Shown here piece after piece: positions 1 through 6,724 of a stretch of 64,000 nucleotides of DNA (the first letter of the stretch is position 1; the number at the start of each line of letters is the position of its first letter). The notes beneath the pieces were generated by a model, which ran no database searches, had not been told where the DNA came from, and saw nothing but the letters and a program-made list of their open reading frames with translations. The position numbers and the translations under genes were made by a program. Source of the stretch: a virus; the IMG/VR virus record IMGVR_UViG_3300012017_000779, positions 1 through 64,000 of that record; one strand, 5' to 3'.

Positions 1-281
1 TATCTGGTCATATCAAAGACAAACAGGTAGATGATAAAGGAGAAATGGTAATGGCAGCTAACATAGATTTAACTGGTAAAATTAAATCCTTAATATGTGC
101 TAATGCTGATGCAATAGGATATATGTTTAGAAAAGGAAATAAAACAATTTTATCTTTTAAAACTAATGAAGAAGTAACTTGTGGTGCAAGACCAGAGCAC
201 TTAAGAAATGAAGAGATAGTAGTTTCTGAAATGAATGACAAAGGTGAAATTATTTTTCACTGGGATAAAATATATGTGTAA
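1..281 (+). CDS. Sak4-like RecA/AAA-family ATPase, C-terminal end (5' truncated by window)
   Basis: The reading frame is open from base 3, so the real start lies left of the window; the in-frame ATGs at 39 and 45 are probably internal. About 92 residues are visible. The phrases DIDLTGKIKSL-like, ADAIGYMFRKGNKT, the TCGARPEHLR stretch and a final FHWDKIY resemble the C terminus of Sak4-type single-strand annealing/RecA-like ATPases of Bacteroidota phages, which load on ssDNA with a phage SSB. The Walker motifs would be upstream and are not visible. The SSB-like gene starts 20 bases downstream, which fits a recombination pair. The family call rests on remembered similarity of the tail region only. 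Confidence 0.6.
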   Translation, partial: SGHIKDKQVDDKGEMVMAANIDLTGKIKSLICANADAIGYMFRKGNKTILSFKTNEEVTCGARPEHLRNEEIVVSEMNDKGEIIFHWDKIYV

Positions 282-301
282 CAAATAAAAACAAAATAAA
301 A

Positions 302-982
302 ATGGGATTAAGTACAACAGACTTGGGCACAGGCTCAGGAGGAGTAAAAACAATTGCACCAGGCAATCATTTATTAAAAATTAATAGTCTTGTATTAGAA
401 GATTTTAGATTTCTTGATAATGCTTATCATTTAATTTTAAATGTAGAAACTGAACCAATTGCAGGTTTTGAAGGATTTATGATTGATAAAGATGATGAGT
501 CAAAAGGACACTATGAAGGTCAAATTGGTAGAGTAAAAGCTAGTCAATATGCATTTGCAGATGGTTTAACTAAATCTGGAATTAAAATTCAGAGAGACAG
601 ATCAATATTAATTTTCTTACAAAATTTATCTAAAACTCTTGGTTTTAATGAATGGTTTGTAGGAGAAAATGATAAACATAAAACTATTGAAGATTTTGTA
701 AATGCTTTTAATAAAGCAGGTCTTTTTCAAGATAAGTATTTAGAATTTTGTGTAGCTGGTAAAGAATACTTAAACAAATCTGGTTATATCAATTATGATA
801 TGTATTTGGCTAAAGCAGAAAAAGGTAAATATGCTTATGGTGAAATTGAACAAGGTAAAGTTTTAGTATATGATGAAGCAAAACATCTTAAAAAACTAGA
901 AGTTACTGAAGTAAATAAATTTGGTGATGATGATGATTTTTCTACAACTACAAAATCAAGTTCTGATTTCAATTTAGACTAA
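302..982 (+). CDS. Single-stranded DNA-binding protein-like
   Basis: 226 residues. The body is a mixed beta-type sequence without recognised catalytic motifs. The last 20 residues are strongly acidic (FGDDDDF, then a Ser/Thr linker, then SDFNLD), the layout of SSB proteins that use an acidic tail to recruit partners. It sits between a Sak4-like ATPase and a primase-like gene, as crAss-like phage SSBs do. The leader is purely A/T-rich (AAAACAAAATAAAA before ATG) with no Shine-Dalgarno sequence, typical of Bacteroidota. A hairpin terminator follows 15 bases after the stop. The OB fold itself cannot be confirmed by eye; the assignment is from context plus the tail. Confidence 0.6.
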   Translation: MGLSTTDLGTGSGGVKTIAPGNHLLKINSLVLEDFRFLDNAYHLILNVETEPIAGFEGFMIDKDDESKGHYEGQIGRVKASQYAFADGLTKSGIKIQRDRSILIFLQNLSKTLGFNEWFVGENDKHKTIEDFVNAFNKAGLFQDKYLEFCVAGKEYLNKSGYINYDMYLAKAEKGKYAYGEIEQGKVLVYDEAKHLKKLEVTEVNKFGDDDDFSTTTKSSSDFNLD

Positions 983-997
983 TTAAAACTTAGTTAT

Positions 998-1026
998 AAG
1001 AGGAATCAGAAATGGTTCCTCTTTTT
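998..1026 (+). terminator. Intrinsic terminator after the SSB-like gene
   Basis: AAGAGGAATC (998-1007) pairs with GGTTCCTCTT (1014-1023) with one T-G wobble and a six-base loop, followed directly by a T tract. It separates the recombination/SSB genes from the primase-like operon. Confidence 0.8.
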
Positions 1027-1045
1027 TATTGTTAAAATTTATATC

Positions 1046-2029
1046 ATGATTTCAACTAAACACATAATTTCAGATTTAAAAGATGTACCAAGAGAATGGG
1101 TTTTTGAAAATTATTTAAATTTAAAAGAAAAACTCACAGGACAAGATGTAAAAATATTGTCTGCTTTTAATTCAAAAGATAAAGTACCTTCAATGTGTAT
1201 TTATACAGATACAATTTCAGGATATTATAAGTTTAAAGATTTTTCATCTGGTATTCAAGGAGATAGCATAGAATTAGTTAAAGCATTATATAATATGCCA
1301 ACTAGAGCTAATGCAGTAAATAAAATACTTTCTGATTATGAAGACTTTCTTGCTAATAATACTTTTTTTGAAAAAAGAGAGTTTAAGATTCATGATAAAT
1401 TTAAAGTAGTTGACCATGAAATAAGACATTGGAATACAATAGATCAACAATATTGGACAAGATTTAAAATTGGTTCTAAATTACTTGAGCATTATAATGT
1501 ATCACCATTGCAGTATTTTACAATGAAAAAAAAAGATATAGATGGTAATATACTTTTATTTAAATTTGAAAGACCATATACTTATGGTTATTTTAGAAAT
1601 GATGGTTCTTTGTATAAAGTTTACATGCCAAAAAATTCTGATAAAAAATTTATTAAAGTACAAAATTATGTACAAGGTTTTGATCAAGTAAGTTATGAAA
1701 AAGATTATTTAATTATAACTTCTTCTTTAAAAGATCTTATGGTATTTCAAAAACTTAGAATAGTTAATGCAGAATCTATAGCACCAGACAGTGAAAATAC
1801 TATGATTCCAGAGTCTACAATCAACAAACTTAGTAAAAGATATAAATCTATAATTATATTGTTTGATAATGATGAACCAGGAATAAAAGCTGCTGAAAGA
1901 TATAAACATAAATATAATTTTAGTTATGTTGTTCTCCCTATGGAAAAAGATTTATCTGATTCAGTAGCAAAACATGGTATTGATAAAGTTAGAGATATAT
2001 TATTACCTTTACTAAAACAAGCATTATGA
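1046..2029 (+). CDS. DnaG-like TOPRIM primase protein
   Basis: 327 residues. The N-terminal part contains YYKFKDFSSGIQGDSIELVKAL, cut here to its key FKDFSSG and GDSIELV elements, which match the end of the CHC2 zinc-finger fold of DnaG primases, but the zinc-binding Cys/His residues are absent. The C-terminal part is a TOPRIM domain: LIITSSLKDLM (about 222-232) is the first strand and turn, and LFDNDEPGIKAA places D274 and D276 in the DxD metal-binding motif. The usual TOPRIM glutamate (EG) is replaced by SS. It probably makes or assists primers for the family B polymerase encoded downstream. Its stop overlaps the next start (TTATGAG), so the next gene is translationally coupled. Confidence 0.65.
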   Translation: MISTKHIISDLKDVPREWVFENYLNLKEKLTGQDVKILSAFNSKDKVPSMCIYTDTISGYYKFKDFSSGIQGDSIELVKALYNMPTRANAVNKILSDYEDFLANNTFFEKREFKIHDKFKVVDHEIRHWNTIDQQYWTRFKIGSKLLEHYNVSPLQYFTMKKKDIDGNILLFKFERPYTYGYFRNDGSLYKVYMPKNSDKKFIKVQNYVQGFDQVSYEKDYLIITSSLKDLMVFQKLRIVNAESIAPDSENTMIPESTINKLSKRYKSIIILFDNDEPGIKAAERYKHKYNFSYVVLPMEKDLSDSVAKHGIDKVRDILLPLLKQAL

Positions 2030-2451
2030 GTTGGATTTACCAGGGTAAAAAGTTTACTGAAACAAATATACCAGAAAATGGTATTGGATTTATCTATCAC
2101 ATGTCAGTGATATTAAATGGAAATACTTATGCCTATATTGGTAAAAAGAATTTCTTTTCAAATGTAAAAAAGAAACTTGGTAAAAAAGCTTTAGCATTAG
2201 TTACTGATAAAAGGTTAAAGAAATATACTAAAGAACAAAAAGCTAATTTTGAAAATTACTATAGTAGTAATCAACAATTAAAAGAAGCTCACAAAGCAGG
2301 AGTTATTATTAAAAGAGAGATCTTGTTAATTTGTTATTCTGCTACAGAATTAACTTATCAAGAAGTAAAGCACCAGTTTAAATATGAAGTGCTTGAGAAA
2401 GAAAATTATTTAAATGCCAATATCCTTGGCAGATTTTACAAAACAAAATAA
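2026..2451 (+). CDS. GIY-YIG family nuclease-like protein
   Basis: 141 residues. GFIYHM (Y24) followed by YAYIGKKNF (Y37, I38, G39) gives the paired tyrosines and YIG of the GIY-YIG fold. A middle segment ending in YYSSNQQLKEA and the late ELTYQEVKHQF segment, with its glutamate, match the layout of small T4-like phage GIY-YIG proteins, as does the ending NANILGRFYK. Such proteins cut DNA as homing or host-degrading nucleases. The gene overlaps the primase-like stop by four bases. The fold is fairly secure; the biological role is not. Confidence 0.65.
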   Translation: MSWIYQGKKFTETNIPENGIGFIYHMSVILNGNTYAYIGKKNFFSNVKKKLGKKALALVTDKRLKKYTKEQKANFENYYSSNQQLKEAHKAGVIIKREILLICYSATELTYQEVKHQFKYEVLEKENYLNANILGRFYKTK

Positions 2452-2453
2452 TT

Positions 2454-2861
2454 ATGAATGAAAATGAAATGACAGACCTTCTATTAAAGTTGGCTGACCT
2501 TGGTGTGACCGGAATTAAAATATTCTACTCAGGTAGTGGAGATTCAGGAGATATTGATGATGTTGTATATACTACAATTAAAGAAGCTAGTTTTTATGAT
2601 ATTATGAATTTAAGTAATTATGGACAAGAAAACACTCTTTATTTAGCAGATCTTGATGGTTATCTTAGAGATGACTTAATAGACTTTGCAAATGAAAAAA
2701 TTCTAAATGGTATAGAAGATTGGTGGAATAATGATGGTGGTTATGGAGTAATGCTTATTAAAATTCCTTCAGGTGAATATGAAATCAGTAATACTATTTA
2801 TGTTACTGATACTGAAGAATTTGCACATGATGGAGATTTAATTAGTAAAAGTTTACAATAA
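2454..2861 (+). CDS. DUF6878-like protein
   Basis: 135 residues, acidic. LGVTGIKIFYSGSGDSGDID followed by WWNNDGGYG resembles the DUF6878 family of unknown function found in phages and bacteria. No catalytic motif or membrane segment is seen. The gene starts two bases after the GIY-YIG stop. Its own stop (TAATG) overlaps an ATG that opens a seven-codon frame reading MAHPNK, which I interpret as a stranded fragment of the DUF6915-like gene found 680 bases downstream. Confidence 0.5.
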   Translation: MNENEMTDLLLKLADLGVTGIKIFYSGSGDSGDIDDVVYTTIKEASFYDIMNLSNYGQENTLYLADLDGYLRDDLIDFANEKILNGIEDWWNNDGGYGVMLIKIPSGEYEISNTIYVTDTEEFAHDGDLISKSLQ

Positions 2862-2881
2862 TGGCACATCCAAATAAATAA
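2861..2881 (+). pseudogene. Stranded start of the DUF6915-like gene (MAHPNK-stop)
   Basis: ATGGCACATCC here matches ATGTCACATCC at the start of the DUF6915-like gene (3545) at 10 of 11 bases, and the ATG overlaps the preceding stop as is usual for coupled genes in this operon. The frame ends after six codons. The HNH endonuclease gene lies between the two copies, so this looks like the original start displaced by the HNH insertion. The match is short, so chance is possible. Confidence 0.4.
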
Positions 2882-2907
2882 ATATATTTTGTAATATGAT
2901 TATTTTA

Positions 2908-2930
2908 TAGTACATTTACAATATATTTAA
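2908..2930 (+). promoter_or_regulatory. Putative promoter of the HNH gene, resembling the late-unit element
   Basis: ATTTACAATATA at 2914-2925 lies 15 bases before the HNH start. The same 12 bases occur on the minus strand 14 bases before the start of the 999-codon gene at 39388. It sits in the only sizeable early gap (2882-2940), consistent with the HNH gene carrying its own promoter. Confidence 0.35.
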
Positions 2931-2940
2931 TTATAATCTT

Positions 2941-3543
2941 ATGAGCAAATTTAAAAAAACAATGGTTTTTACTTCAGGAGAAGTTTTAAAAACTACAAAA
3001 GGTGTATTAACAGATTGGACATTTATTAGTGAATCTCATTCTAATCCAATTACTGGTAGAAGATATATAAATGCTAAGTGTAAGTGTGGTAGAGAAAAAA
3101 CTATTTGTATTAACAATATTAGATGTGGTAATAGCATATGTTGTGGAAAAACACCTTGTGGAAAAAAAATAACTAAAGAAAGAGATATAGAAGTAGGTTA
3201 TAGATGTATTTTGTATGTATATAAAAAACATGCAAAAGATAGAGGATTTACTTTTGATCTTGATTATGATTATTTTAAAAAATTAACAAAAGGTAACTGT
3301 CATTATTGTGGAATAGAACCTATTCAGGTTTATCAATTAAAAAACCCTAAAACTGGTAAAATTAGATCTGGTGTACCTGTAATATATAATGGTGTAGATA
3401 GAGTTGATTCAACTAAAGGTTATTTTAATAATAATGTAGTTACTTGTTGTAAAATTTGTAATAGAGCAAAGAGTAATTTACCTCTTGATGATTTTAAAGA
3501 GTGGATAAGTAAAGTTTATTTAAAAACAATTAAAACTAATTAA
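2941..3543 (+). CDS. HNH homing-type endonuclease
   Basis: 200 residues. Cysteines in KCKCG, then CHYC (C120, C123) and a late CCKICNRAK form the zinc-binding pairs of phage HNH enzymes; between them lies NGVDRVDSTKGYFNNNVV, the beta-beta-alpha metal nuclease core, followed by LPLDDFKEWI. The N-terminal half (GVLTDWTFISESHSNP, KCKCGREKTI) resembles the DNA-binding part of such proteins. The gene has its own 5' gap with a promoter-like element and is followed one base after its stop by the DUF6915-like gene, whose first 11 bases are echoed just upstream at 2861. This is the pattern expected of a selfish gene inserted at a gene start. Confidence 0.85.
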   Translation: MSKFKKTMVFTSGEVLKTTKGVLTDWTFISESHSNPITGRRYINAKCKCGREKTICINNIRCGNSICCGKTPCGKKITKERDIEVGYRCILYVYKKHAKDRGFTFDLDYDYFKKLTKGNCHYCGIEPIQVYQLKNPKTGKIRSGVPVIYNGVDRVDSTKGYFNNNVVTCCKICNRAKSNLPLDDFKEWISKVYLKTIKTN

Positions 3544-3544
3544 T

Positions 3545-3892
3545 ATGTCACATCCGGTACTGCATGCAAAATCAGCTGCAAAGAAATTTGGTGGAAAATG
3601 GGAAGATTACATAGCTATTGAGGAGTGGTTTGATGAAACTAAGGCTTGGATAGGACACAGTAAGCATAGAATGTTTAGACATCATAGTGAAGGTATATTT
3701 GAATGTGAAAAAGTATTTGGTAACTCATTTATAAATTCAGATGGTAAAACTGTATACACTAGATATGTTGGAGAACAACATGTAAAAGAAGATTGTAATA
3801 ATTACATTCCTACTGCTAAAGAATGGGTTGATATGATATCATCAGGTAAACCTAAAGAATGGGCAATTAAAACACTTAAAATAGAAGACTGA
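3545..3892 (+). CDS. DUF6915-like protein
   Basis: 115 residues. HAKSAAKKFGG, the RHHSEGIFECEKVFG segment and YVGEQHVKEDCNNYIPTAKEW match the DUF6915 family, rich in conserved histidines, of unknown function. Most members begin MAHP, whereas this copy reads MSHP; the MAHP version sits upstream at 2861. The C terminus KTLKIED is repeated almost exactly at the end of the next gene. The stop overlaps the next start (TGATG). Confidence 0.55.
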   Translation: MSHPVLHAKSAAKKFGGKWEDYIAIEEWFDETKAWIGHSKHRMFRHHSEGIFECEKVFGNSFINSDGKTVYTRYVGEQHVKEDCNNYIPTAKEWVDMISSGKPKEWAIKTLKIED

Positions 3893-3895
3893 TGA
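3866..3895 (+). repeat. Gene-boundary repeat, copy 1
   Basis: Spans the stop of the DUF6915-like gene and the start of the next. The core AAAATAGAAGACTGATGA recurs with few changes at 4085-4116 and more weakly at 4228-4253, 4981-5010 and 5511-5530. It encodes the tail KTLKIED and supplies the A-rich translation start region of the next gene. Confidence 0.6.
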
Positions 3896-4113
3896 AAACT
3901 TTCAAAGAGATAAGAAATGAGTATGGTTATGTTGGATTAGTTCAAATTGTAGAACCAGAATATGGTGGTGATTATGGTTATGTAATTTATTATAAACCAA
4001 CTCATTTAGCTGTATTACATTGGAACAAAGGATTTGAAACCTATGAAGAAGCTGAAGAAGCTTGTTTAAAAGAATTAAATGAAATTGTAAAAACTTTAAA
4101 AATAGAAGACTAA
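3892..4113 (+). CDS. Small conserved-looking hypothetical protein
   Basis: 73 residues with many aromatic residues (YGGDYGYVIYYK) and a helical C terminus (YEEAEEACLKELNEIVK). No family is recognised. It ends in KTLKIED like the preceding protein, because both genes end in the same boundary repeat. It is coupled to its neighbours by TGATG upstream and TAATG downstream. Confidence 0.65.
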   Translation: MKTFKEIRNEYGYVGLVQIVEPEYGGDYGYVIYYKPTHLAVLHWNKGFETYEEAEEACLKELNEIVKTLKIED

Positions 4114-4116
4114 TGA
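4085..4116 (+). repeat. Gene-boundary repeat, copy 2
   Basis: Core AATAGAAGACTAATGA across the stop of the 73-codon gene and the start of the 45-codon membrane gene; closest partner of the copy at 3866-3895. Confidence 0.6.
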
Positions 4117-4250
4117 AGATTATTGGAATAATAGTATTGGTTATACTAGGAATCAGTTTATTACTGTTAACATGCATGGGTTTGTATGCTCTTTGGTTTA
4201 TGGCTTTTCCTGAATTTATTAATAAAATAAAAACTAAAATTAAAGACTAA
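4113..4250 (+). CDS. Small single-span membrane protein
   Basis: 45 residues, MKIIGIIVLVILGISLLLL at the start, then TCMGLYALWFMAFPEF and a basic tail KIKTKIKD. One long hydrophobic helix (about residues 3-33) with a positively charged C terminus predicts an inner-membrane peptide. Start and stop overlap the neighbouring genes by one base each (TAATG), strong evidence that it is a real translated gene in the coupled operon. Possible roles include a holin-like, superinfection-exclusion or membrane-anchor peptide; nothing in the sequence decides. Confidence 0.7.
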   Translation: MKIIGIIVLVILGISLLLLTCMGLYALWFMAFPEFINKIKTKIKD

Positions 4251-4960
4251 TGGAAAAAATAATAAAATGGTCAGGATATGATTGGATAACTCAAGAAAGA
4301 TGGGGAAATATTCATCCAGATAAACTATATAACTGGTATGATTCAAGTGCTGTAGAAATTGTAGGAGAAAACTTAGTATTAAAAACTCATTACAATCCTA
4401 AAAAGTTTACAGTTAATAACAAGAAAATTATAAGTAACTATGGTGTCGGGTTAGTTTCTAATACAACCAAATTTGAGTATGGCTATTTTGAAATAGAAGC
4501 AAAATTACCAACAGGTAAAAATTTATGGCCTGCTTTTTGGATGTGGTCATTTGATGCTTGGCCTCCAGAAATAGATATTCTTGAAGCTTATAGTTCTATA
4601 AAAAAACCATCTTATTTTAAATTTTATTTAGACTCATTGTTTGGTTTTTGGAATGTTCAAACAAACTATCATTATGAGACAAAAGATAAAAAAGGATCAG
4701 TTGGAGGTAAAACACATTGGTTTGGATTTAAAAATCCACAAAAAAACTTTATTAAATACGGATGTTTATGGGAAGAACATCAAATTGTTTTTTATTACAA
4801 TGAAAAAGTAGTTAGAATTATTAAAGATAAAGCAATACTAAGCAACCTTAAAGGTGCTAAAATGAATGTTATAATAAACAATCACATTAGAAAAGATATT
4901 GGTAATGTTGGCTCATCTGAGTTTATTATAAAAAGCTTTAAGTACACAAAAAATATGTAA
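4250..4960 (+). CDS. Glycoside hydrolase family 16 (GH16)-like enzyme
   Basis: 236 residues. FEYGYFEIEAKLPTG, then WPAFWM and the catalytic signature E107-I-D109-I-L-E112 are diagnostic of GH16 beta-glucanases and related galactanases: E107 is the nucleophile and E112 the acid/base in the family scheme. Later aromatic segments (KTHWFGF, YGCLWEEHQIVFYYN) fit the beta-jelly-roll substrate cleft, and all key residues are present. The length matches a bare catalytic domain. There is no signal peptide, so the enzyme would act in the cytoplasm, leave at lysis, or be packaged. Its place among early accessory genes rather than among tail genes is unusual for a depolymerase. Confidence 0.85.
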   Translation: MEKIIKWSGYDWITQERWGNIHPDKLYNWYDSSAVEIVGENLVLKTHYNPKKFTVNNKKIISNYGVGLVSNTTKFEYGYFEIEAKLPTGKNLWPAFWMWSFDAWPPEIDILEAYSSIKKPSYFKFYLDSLFGFWNVQTNYHYETKDKKGSVGGKTHWFGFKNPQKNFIKYGCLWEEHQIVFYYNEKVVRIIKDKAILSNLKGAKMNVIINNHIRKDIGNVGSSEFIIKSFKYTKNM

Positions 4961-4980
4961 TAAGTTATATAAAACATTAA

Positions 4981-5010
4981 TTAAAACATTTAAAATAGAA
5001 AAATAATGAC
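4981..5010 (+). repeat. Gene-boundary repeat, diverged copy
   Basis: TTAAAACATTTAAAATAGAA then AAATAATGA leads into the 40-codon gene. It matches the copy at 3866 over most of its length but lies in the gap after the GH16 gene rather than inside an upstream coding region. Confidence 0.45.
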
Positions 5011-5128
5011 AGAAGAAGAATTATATAAGTGGATATACAATTTAAAATTGCAAACACTTACAGATGAACTTAAAGATACTATAGTTGAAAAAATTCAAGA
5101 TGTAGTTTGGACTTTAACAAATAAATAA
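5006..5128 (+). CDS. Small hypothetical protein (40 residues)
   Basis: Reads MTEEELYKWIYNLKL and onward to a tail WTLTNK; amphipathic, acidic, probably two short helices. It follows a boundary-repeat leader and ends one base before the next start, so it fits the tightly packed operon. No family is recognised. Confidence 0.55.
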   Translation: MTEEELYKWIYNLKLQTLTDELKDTIVEKIQDVVWTLTNK

Positions 5129-5129
5129 T

Positions 5130-5534
5130 ATGATTTTAAACAAACAAGAAATTAAAAACATATTGAATATGTTACTTTCTGAAGATAAAGAAAATGCTAT
5201 AATTGCTTTTTCTTGTCTTAATAATTATGCTAGTAAAAAATATTTAGGTGAATTATTAGTATTATATCAATTTGGTAAAACATCAACTGAAGAATGGGAA
5301 AAAGAATGTAAAAAAGTTTTTAAACTTATAAAAAATGTTTTAAAACTTAATAGTACAAACTATAGATTTCCCTCTTCTACAGTATTTTCTGCTTTAATAG
5401 ATAATAAATGTAGTAAAGAATCAATAGAATTATATTTAGAATTATTTACTAATCAACTTTCTAATAATTTATATAATATGGGTTACCCTACAGATAAAAT
5501 AGAAATTAGTGTAAAAATAAAAGACAATGACTAG
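5130..5534 (+). CDS. Hypothetical helical protein
   Basis: 134 residues, Lys-, Asn- and Leu-rich, predicted largely helical (LNMLLSEDKENAIIAFSCL, YLELFTNQLSNNLYN). No motif or membrane segment. It ends with TAG inside the start of the following metallopeptidase/VWA gene (eight-base overlap), so the two are probably co-translated. Unknown function. Confidence 0.65.
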   Translation: MILNKQEIKNILNMLLSEDKENAIIAFSCLNNYASKKYLGELLVLYQFGKTSTEEWEKECKKVFKLIKNVLKLNSTNYRFPSSTVFSALIDNKCSKESIELYLELFTNQLSNNLYNMGYPTDKIEISVKIKDND

Positions 5535-6714
5535 AGAAGATACCTTAAGTAAAACAGGAAAAGATTTAATGTTGAAAGAGCCCTATTATGGGTTCTTTCT
5601 CATTAAGCTAAATAAAATTTGGAATAAAAGAATACCAACTGCTGGTGTTTGTAAAAATGGTATTAATTACCAATTAGCAATAAATGAAGATTTTTGGACA
5701 AATTTATCTGAAGATCATAGATTAGGCTTACTTAAACATGAGCTTTTACATATTGCTTTTGGTCACTTAACTACAGTATTTAAATTTAGTGATAGAAGAT
5801 TAGCAAATATTGCTATGGATATGGAAATAAATCAATATATTAGTGATGACTTACTACCAGAAGGTGGTATTGATATTAATAATTATCCTGATTTAAATTT
5901 AGAAACTAAAGCAGGTTGTAGATATTATTATGATAAGCTTAAAGAAGCTAAGAATGAGAAAGATACAAATGGTACAAGTGGTGATGAAAAATATGATGAT
6001 CTTTGTGATCAAATGGATGCTGGTGATGGTGCTGATCTGCCTGACCATAGTACTTGGGATGAGTTTGAAAATCTTACAGAAGCTGAACAAAAACTTATTG
6101 AGAAACAAGTACAGAAAATACTCTCAGATGCAAAAGAAGACACAATTAAGAAGAGAGGTAATGTACCTGGAGAAATAGAAGGTGTTCTTATACTTGAAGA
6201 AGTTGTTGCTGCTAAGTTTGATTGGAAAGGATATATCAGAAGATTTAATGGAATTTCAACTAAAGTTTATACTAAAAAAGTTAGAAGAAAAGAAAATAAA
6301 AGATATGATGCAAATCCTGGCCTTAAAATTAAGATGAAACAGCATATGTTATTGGGTATTGATACTTCTGGTTCAGTAAGTGATCATGAACTACAAGAGT
6401 TTATGAATGAAATACATCATATACATAAATCAGGTGTAGATATTACAGTTATACAATGTGATACAAGAATCAATTCTATTGAAGCTTACAAAGGTAAATT
6501 AGAAATGACTGTATCAGGAAGAGGAGGAACAGAGTTTGATCCTGTCTTAAATTATTATAATGAAAATCAAGGTTTATATACAAGTTTAGTATATTTTACT
6601 GACGGTGAATGTAATACATCTGTAACACCAAAAGGAAATGTTCTTTGGGTTTTGTCAGAACAATCATATATGAATGAAGATCTTCCAGGTAAGGTCATTA
6701 AATTAGAATTATAA
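5527..6714 (+). CDS. Metallopeptidase-like plus VWA-like protein (DUF2201 type)
   Basis: 395 residues. The N-terminal half has H71-E-L-L-H75 within HELLHIAFGH, a zincin-like metal site, followed by DMEINQYISD, as in the putative metallopeptidase domain of DUF2201. After an acidic linker (about 145-200) the C-terminal half is VWA-like: D279-T-S281-G-S283, a downstream GRGGTEFDP threonine and VYFTDGE complete a MIDAS metal site. Proteins of this class work with a MoxR-type AAA+ ATPase, and one is encoded ten bases downstream. The pair probably forms a chaperone or remodelling complex; in a phage it might act on replication proteins or on host targets. The start overlaps the previous gene. Confidence 0.8.
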   Translation: MTREDTLSKTGKDLMLKEPYYGFFLIKLNKIWNKRIPTAGVCKNGINYQLAINEDFWTNLSEDHRLGLLKHELLHIAFGHLTTVFKFSDRRLANIAMDMEINQYISDDLLPEGGIDINNYPDLNLETKAGCRYYYDKLKEAKNEKDTNGTSGDEKYDDLCDQMDAGDGADLPDHSTWDEFENLTEAEQKLIEKQVQKILSDAKEDTIKKRGNVPGEIEGVLILEEVVAAKFDWKGYIRRFNGISTKVYTKKVRRKENKRYDANPGLKIKMKQHMLLGIDTSGSVSDHELQEFMNEIHHIHKSGVDITVIQCDTRINSIEAYKGKLEMTVSGRGGTEFDPVLNYYNENQGLYTSLVYFTDGECNTSVTPKGNVLWVLSEQSYMNEDLPGKVIKLEL

Positions 6715-6724
6715 AAAGAAAATT

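Noticed and set aside
5899-6178. Out-of-frame open frames within the metallopeptidase/VWA gene
   Set aside because: They overlap the acidic linker of a well-supported gene and show no recognisable features.
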